A stretch of DNA of 64,000 nucleotides from the NCBI RefSeq assembly GCF_034555375.1, contig NZ_CP140706.1, positions 6,396,001 to 6,460,000 on the forward strand, written 5' to 3'. This document shows, one piece after another, positions 59,681 through 64,000 of this stretch. The position numbers were made by a program, and so were the translations under genes. Origin of the DNA: Pseudomonas sp. B33.4 (GTDB taxonomy: Bacteria > Pseudomonadota > Gammaproteobacteria > Pseudomonadales > Pseudomonadaceae). The notes beneath the pieces were generated by a model, which worked only from the letters and a program-made list of their open reading frames with translations, made no database searches and had not been told where the DNA came from. Numbering within the stretch: the first letter of the stretch is position 1; every line of letters begins with the position of its first letter.

Positions 59681-60829
59681 TTACGCCAGCAGGGCCGGAA
59701 GCTGTTTGTTCAGGGCGAGTTTTTCCAGCACCGCGGCGCCGGTCAGCGCGTAGCCGAGCAACTGGCCGTCGGCGCTGTGACACAGGGCCTTTATGTCGGC
59801 GCCCTGCCCTTCAACCGTCCAGACGCCTTCGCTGCCCCGTGGCGGCGGCGAAACCACCAATGGGCACACCGGAGTTTTCACGGTGATCGGCATCGGACCG
59901 TAGCTCACGGCAGTCAGGTTGCCCGCCAGGGTTTGTGCCAGCGCTCGCGCACAACTCATGAGGGGCATCACGTACAGCAGATTCAGCCCGTCGACTTCAG
60001 CGCAGTCGCCCAAGGCGTAAATATTGGCGTGGGAAGTTTTCAGGTGCCGATCAACCACGACACCGCGATTGACTTGTACACCGGCAGCCGCCGCCAGATC
60101 GATGCGAGGACGCAGGCCAATGGCCGAAACAACCACGTCGCATGGGATGACCTGGCCGTCGGATAGATGCGCTTCGAGGCCGTCAGCGACTTTCTGCAAG
60201 CGGGTCAGTACCGGGCCGAGATGAAATTTCGCACCGAGACTTTCCAGCCCGGCCTGCACGGCTGCCGCAGCCGCCGGGTGCAGCAGCATCGGCATGACCT
60301 GTTCACAGGGTGCAACCAGTTGCACTTCGTAGCCGCCGAGGATCAGGTCGTTGGCGAATTCGCAGCCGATCAGGCCGGCGCCGAGCAGCAGCACCCGACG
60401 CTTGCCCGCCGCAGCGGCACGGAAACGCGCATAGTCTTCGAGATCGTTGATCGGGAATACCAGCTCCGCGCCATCGCCTTCGATTGGCACGCGTACGGTT
60501 TCTGCGCCCCAGGCGAGAATCAGGTCACGGTAATAAACCGCTTCTTCGCCGATCCACAGGCGTTTATGGCCGGCGTCGATGCCGCTGATGCGCGTGTGGG
60601 TGCGCACTTCGGCTTTCAACTGCTCGGCCATCGCACCCGGTTCAGCCATGCTCAGACCATCAGCGTCCTTGTTCTTGCCGAAACCAGTGGAGAGCATCGG
60701 TTTGGAGTAAGAGCGGCCGTCATCGGCAGTGATCAGCAGCAGCGGGGTTTCGCTGTCGAGCTTGCGAAATTCGCGGGCCAGGTTATAGCCCGCAAGGCCA
60801 GTGCCAATGATGACGACAGGTGCGCTCAT
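59681..60829 (-). CDS. rubB: Rubredoxin-NAD(+) reductase
   Basis: A 382-aa FAD-dependent pyridine-nucleotide-disulfide oxidoreductase. FAD-binding [10 protein letters not shown] lies near the N-terminus, the NAD-binding [16 protein letters not shown] in the middle, and [11 protein letters not shown] near 270-290. It transfers electrons from NADH to rubredoxin. It is 24 nt downstream of the rubredoxin gene on the same strand. Confidence 0.95.
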   Translation of the reverse strand: MSAPVVIIGTGLAGYNLAREFRKLDSETPLLLITADDGRSYSKPMLSTGFGKNKDADGLSMAEPGAMAEQLKAEVRTHTRISGIDAGHKRLWIGEEAVYYRDLILAWGAETVRVPIEGDGAELVFPINDLEDYARFRAAAAGKRRVLLLGAGLIGCEFANDLILGGYEVQLVAPCEQVMPMLLHPAAAAAVQAGLESLGAKFHLGPVLTRLQKVADGLEAHLSDGQVIPCDVVVSAIGLRPRIDLAAAAGVQVNRGVVVDRHLKTSHANIYALGDCAEVDGLNLLYVMPLMSCARALAQTLAGNLTAVSYGPMPITVKTPVCPLVVSPPPRGSEGVWTVEGQGADIKALCHSADGQLLGYALTGAAVLEKLALNKQLPALLA

Positions 60830-60853
60830 GCCTTACTCCTTTGTTTTTCTTGC

Positions 60854-61021
60854 TTAGTTGATTTCGATCATTTCGAAGTCCATCTTGCCGACGCCGCAGT
60901 CCGGGCACAGCCAGTCTTCCGGTACGTCCTGCCACAGGGTGCCCGGCGCAATGCCGTCATCCGGCCAGCCGTCGGCTTCGTTGTAAATCAGGCCGCAGAC
61001 CACACATTGCCACTTTTTCAT
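60854..61021 (-). CDS. rubA: Rubredoxin
   Basis: A 55-aa iron protein. The four iron ligands are Cys6, Cys9, Cys39 and Cys42 ([20 protein letters not shown] and [10 protein letters not shown]). Electron carrier paired with the adjacent reductase. Some Pseudomonas have two tandem copies; only one is present here. Confidence 0.96.
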   Translation of the reverse strand: MKKWQCVVCGLIYNEADGWPDDGIAPGTLWQDVPEDWLCPDCGVGKMDFEMIEIN

Positions 61022-61221
61022 TCAGGTACTTCCTCAGGGTTCAGGCTTGGTGCCGGCGCGGACGGTCGATGGAGTTGCACTGCCATCCGGCTCAGGGCGT
61101 TTTGTACTGATGGTGCCGGGCAGATGCAAGCCTGTTCGGCGCAATGGCGACCCGGGTCACTCAATATCGCAGCTCGCCATGGTAAGCTCGCCGCCTCATT
61201 TGCGGCCAATAATGACTCATT

Positions 61222-61782
61222 GTGCAACATTCAAATGCCTGCCCGACCTCGCTCTGGCTGACCCAAAGCCGACTGACGCCCCTCCCCGATTCGTTGACCC
61301 TCGACTGGTTGTTCGACGAAGGCTCCCTCACCCGCCGACTGACCCGGCTGTCCAATGATGGCTTCAGTGTCACGCCGTTGTTCGAAGGCTGGGACACCCT
61401 GCGCGCTGACGAATGCGCCGCACTGGATCTGGCCGACGGCAGCGAAGGCTGGGTGCGCGAAGTGTATCTGCGCGGCCACGGCGAGGCCTGGGTGTTTGCC
61501 CGCAGCGTGGCATCGCGCGAAGCCTTGCAGGGCGACGGTTTGCACATGGATGAGCTGGGCAGCCGCTCGCTGGGCGAATTGCTGTTTTGTGATCAAGCGT
61601 TTCAGCGTCGCGCCCTCGAAGTTTGCCACTACCCTGAACAATGGCTGCCGGAAGCCGCCAAAGCGCCGGAACTGTGGGGCCGCCGTTCGCGTTTTGACCG
61701 TGGCGCTTTGAGCGTGCTGGTGGCGGAGATTTTCCTGCCAAGCCTGTGGAGCGCTGCCCGCGCCCATCCGGAGAATTGCTGA
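61222..61782 (+). CDS. ubiC: Chorismate pyruvate-lyase UbiC
   Basis: A 186-aa enzyme that converts chorismate into 4-hydroxybenzoate and pyruvate, the first committed step of ubiquinone synthesis. Family segments [31 protein letters not shown] and LGELLF. GTG start at 61222. It overlaps ubiA by one base. Confidence 0.94.
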   Translation: MQHSNACPTSLWLTQSRLTPLPDSLTLDWLFDEGSLTRRLTRLSNDGFSVTPLFEGWDTLRADECAALDLADGSEGWVREVYLRGHGEAWVFARSVASREALQGDGLHMDELGSRSLGELLFCDQAFQRRALEVCHYPEQWLPEAAKAPELWGRRSRFDRGALSVLVAEIFLPSLWSAARAHPENC

Positions 61783-62672
61783 TGTATCAGAGTCTGCTCA
61801 AGTCCCTGAACCGCTTGAACCCGCGCGCCTGGGACTTCATTCAATTGACCCGTATGGACAAGCCGATTGGCATTTACCTGCTGCTGTGGCCGACCCTGTG
61901 GGCGCTGTGGATTGCTGGCAAAGGCTCGCCGTCGCTGGCCAACGTGGTGATTTTTGTCCTCGGCGTGATCCTGACCCGCGCCGGTGGCTGCGTGATCAAC
62001 GACTGGGCCGATCGCAAGGTCGACGGCTACGTCAAACGTACCGCACAGCGGCCATTGGCTGCCGGCAGAATCAGCTCGAAAGAAGCGCTGGTGTTCTTTG
62101 CGCTGTTGATGGGCGTGAGTTTCCTGCTGGTGCTGTGCACCAATGCGCCGACGATCTGGCTGTCGCTGGGCGGGCTGGCGCTGGCCTTCACTTATCCGTT
62201 CATGAAGCGTTACACCTATTACCCGCAAGTGGTGCTGGGCGCAGCGTTCTCGTGGGGTATGCCGATGGCATTCACTGCCGAGACCGGGGAGTTGCCGGCA
62301 GCGGCGTGGCTGCTGTGGATCGCCAACCTGCTGTGGACGGTGGGTTACGACACCTATTACGCGATGACCGATCGCGATGACGATTTGAAGATTGGCGTGA
62401 AATCCACGGCGATCCTGTTCGGCGAGGCGGATCGGGTGATCATCCTGAGCTTGCAGGCGTTGTCGCTGGGGTGCCTGTTGCTGGCGGGGTCGAAGTTCGA
62501 GTTGGGTGTCTGGTTCCATCTCGGCTTGCTGGTGGCTGCCGGGTGTTATGCGTGGGAGTTCTGGTACACCCGCGATCGTGACCGCATGCGCTGCTTCAAA
62601 GCGTTCTTGCACAACCACTGGGCCGGGTTGGCGATTTTCGTCGGGATTGTGCTGGATTACGCGTTGCGCTAA
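61782..62672 (+). CDS. ubiA: 4-hydroxybenzoate polyprenyltransferase UbiA
   Basis: A 296-aa integral membrane prenyltransferase that attaches the polyprenyl chain to 4-hydroxybenzoate. The Asp-rich motifs are [16 protein letters not shown] and [18 protein letters not shown], both intact. Start ATG 61782 in the ubiC stop (TGATG). Confidence 0.96.
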   Translation: MYQSLLKSLNRLNPRAWDFIQLTRMDKPIGIYLLLWPTLWALWIAGKGSPSLANVVIFVLGVILTRAGGCVINDWADRKVDGYVKRTAQRPLAAGRISSKEALVFFALLMGVSFLLVLCTNAPTIWLSLGGLALAFTYPFMKRYTYYPQVVLGAAFSWGMPMAFTAETGELPAAAWLLWIANLLWTVGYDTYYAMTDRDDDLKIGVKSTAILFGEADRVIILSLQALSLGCLLLAGSKFELGVWFHLGLLVAAGCYAWEFWYTRDRDRMRCFKAFLHNHWAGLAIFVGIVLDYALR

Positions 62673-62683
62673 GGATTCAAACC

Positions 62684-62773
62684 TGTGGGAGCGAGCCTGC
62701 TCGCGAAGGCGTCGTGTCAGTCAGCCAATGCGTTAACTGACACAGCGCTTTCGCGAGCAGGCTCGCTCCCACA
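62684..62773. repeat. Dispersed Pseudomonas inverted repeat, copy 2
   Basis: A 90-nt element with arms TGTGGGAGCGAGCCTGCTCG / CGAGCAGGCTCGCTCCCACA extended by GCGAA / TTCGC, and inner arms GTGTCAG (62714-62720) and CTGACAC (62737-62743). The same inner arms and spacing logic occur in the copy at 3229-3317. It lies just after ubiA and may act as its terminator. Confidence 0.92.
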
Positions 62774-62794
62774 GGGACGCAGTTGCTGCAGGAC

Positions 62795-63172
62795 TCAGTG
62801 TTTCGGCATGTGCCACATGTCCTTGAACCCTTCCCCCTTCATGTCGCCTGGTTTTTCATCCATTTTGAAGGTGTAAAGCGGCTTGCCGTCATATGCCCAT
62901 TGCATCATGCCGTCATCACGCTTGATGGGGGTGAATTTGCCTTCAGCCTTGGCTCCCGCCGGCGCCATCATCGGCGGCCAGTTCTTCGCGCAATCGCCGT
63001 TGCACATCGATTTACCGCCCGTGTCCTTGTCGAAGGTGTACACGGTCATGCCTTTGTGGTCGGTCATCATGCCGTCTTTCATCATGACCGGGTCAGCGGC
63101 GAACGCCATCGACGGTAATGCAATGGCAGCGGCAAGCAGCAGTGCTTTGAAAGAAACAGTCATTTGAGTCAT
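62795..63172 (-). CDS. Exported Yx(FWY)xxD-motif protein (COG4315-type)
   Basis: A 125-aa protein with signal peptide ending PSMAFA. It has two Yx(FWY)xxD motifs (YTFDKD and YTFKMD), a CNGDC pair and a Met-rich C-terminus. Related proteins are annotated as predicted lipoproteins of unknown function. It is divergent from phoB. Confidence 0.85.
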   Translation of the reverse strand: MTQMTVSFKALLLAAAIALPSMAFAADPVMMKDGMMTDHKGMTVYTFDKDTGGKSMCNGDCAKNWPPMMAPAGAKAEGKFTPIKRDDGMMQWAYDGKPLYTFKMDEKPGDMKGEGFKDMWHMPKH

Positions 63173-63252
63173 GGAAACCTTCTTTTGTGGTTGTCAGGAT
63201 TCGGACTTAGAGCTTAGTTGAGGATTTGCACAATCGCCGCCGGACTAAAATA

Positions 63253-63270
63253 CTGTCACACGACTGCAAT
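63253..63270 (+). promoter_or_regulatory. PHO box upstream of phoB
   Basis: CTGTCAC-ACGA-CTGCAAT matches the PhoB-binding direct repeat CTGTCAT-N4-CTGTCAT with three mismatches in the fourteen repeat bases. It lies 54-71 nt before the phoB start, consistent with phosphate-starvation autoregulation. Confidence 0.75.
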
Positions 63271-63323
63271 AATTCCGTTATCTAATGCGGCGCAAGACAG
63301 TTAAATGACAAGAGGATTAAGGC

Positions 63324-64000
63324 ATGGTTGGCAGGAGCATTCTGATCGTCGACGACGAAGCGCCCATTCGCGAAATGATCGCCGTTGCGTTGGAAATGGC
63401 CGGCTATGACTGCCTCGAGGCAGAGAACTCGCAGCAGGCCCACGCCATCATCGTCGACCGCAAGCCGGACCTGATCCTGCTCGACTGGATGCTGCCCGGC
63501 ACCTCTGGTATCGAACTGGCCCGTCGCCTGAAGCGCGATGAACTGACCGGGGACATCCCGATCATCATGCTCACCGCCAAGGGCGAAGAGGACAACAAGA
63601 TCCAGGGCCTGGAAGTCGGCGCCGACGACTACATCACCAAACCGTTTTCCCCGCGCGAACTGGTCGCCCGTCTCAAAGCCGTGCTGCGCCGTGCCGGCCC
63701 GACCGACGGCGAAGCACCGATCGAAGTCGGCGGCCTGCTGCTCGACCCGATCAGCCACCGCGTGACCATTGACGGCAAACCTGCCGAGATGGGCCCGACC
63801 GAATACCGTCTGCTGCAATTCTTCATGACCCACCAGGAACGCGCCTACACCCGTGGCCAGTTGCTGGATCAGGTCTGGGGCGGCAACGTCTATGTTGAAG
63901 AGCGCACCGTCGACGTGCACATCCGGCGCCTGCGCAAGGCCCTCGGCGACGCCTACGAAAATCTGGTACAAACCGTGCGCGGCACCGGCTACCGGTTTTC
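63324..64000 (+). CDS. phoB: Phosphate regulon response regulator PhoB (3' end cut by window)
   Basis: 225 codons of an OmpR-family response regulator; the window ends within the last few residues (GTGYRF). The receiver has DDE at 10-12, phospho-acceptor Asp54 ([10 protein letters not shown]) and the switch Lys in [10 protein letters not shown]. The winged-helix domain has [20 protein letters not shown] and [10 protein letters not shown]. Partner kinase PhoR is expected just outside the window. Confidence 0.97.
   Translation, partial: MVGRSILIVDDEAPIREMIAVALEMAGYDCLEAENSQQAHAIIVDRKPDLILLDWMLPGTSGIELARRLKRDELTGDIPIIMLTAKGEEDNKIQGLEVGADDYITKPFSPRELVARLKAVLRRAGPTDGEAPIEVGGLLLDPISHRVTIDGKPAEMGPTEYRLLQFFMTHQERAYTRGQLLDQVWGGNVYVEERTVDVHIRRLRKALGDAYENLVQTVRGTGYRF

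Overview
The window is chromosomal DNA of a fluorescent-group Pseudomonas (P. fluorescens/P. putida relatives). This rests on the high GC content, the gene order exbB-exbD-tonB-oxyR-recG on the left and hupA-like, rubredoxin reductase, rubredoxin, ubiC, ubiA and phoB on the right, and the dispersed inverted repeats typical of this group. From memory of P. aeruginosa and P. putida genomes, recG and the HU gene lie only a few genes apart there. If so, most of 8-59 kb is accessory DNA inserted into a conserved neighbourhood.

Left core (1-8 kb): an NAD-dependent epimerase-like gene, the TonB energy module, the peroxide sensor OxyR (Cys199 and Cys208 present), the RecG helicase and a YbaK-HDOD fusion. 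Transition (8-11 kb): a delta-60 repeat protein, a small SCP2-like protein, two kinds of dispersed repeat, and a DUF3077/DUF6124-type gene behind a strongly structured 230-nt leader.

Secreted-protein array (11-24 kb, all minus strand): eleven small Sec-exported proteins in tight operons (a twelfth lies between vgrG and the effector). They are split by two larger genes: an alpha/beta-hydrolase/PEP-utilising fusion and a membrane-anchored TIGR01777 epimerase. Several share domains in different combinations: an LprI (lysozyme inhibitor)-type domain, a CPS...CW domain, an SPC...VQIL domain and Sel1-like repeats.

T6SS (24-52 kb, minus strand): a complete HSI-II-like cluster in the order tssA-B-C-E, PAAR, three small membrane-protein genes, tssF-G-H, a sigma-54 activator, a 46-aa lipoprotein, tagH, tssJ-K-L-M, pppA, ppkA and vgrG. 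These are followed, with start-stop overlaps, by a CPS/CW-domain protein, a 1005-aa multidomain peptidoglycan-hydrolase-like effector and a small exported protein. No hcp is present.

Second effector module (52.7-59.1 kb, plus strand): vgrG, a DUF4123 chaperone, a lipoprotein and a GHSLGG lipase effector, all overlapping by ATGA, then a small exported protein. The core genome resumes with the HU gene at 59.2 kb.

The most interesting idea is that the lysozyme-like T6SS effector sits next to an array of periplasmic proteins that reshuffle a few domains, one of them of the lysozyme-inhibitor type. This looks like an immunity repertoire against cell-wall effectors. It is an inference from sequence and context, not a demonstrated function.
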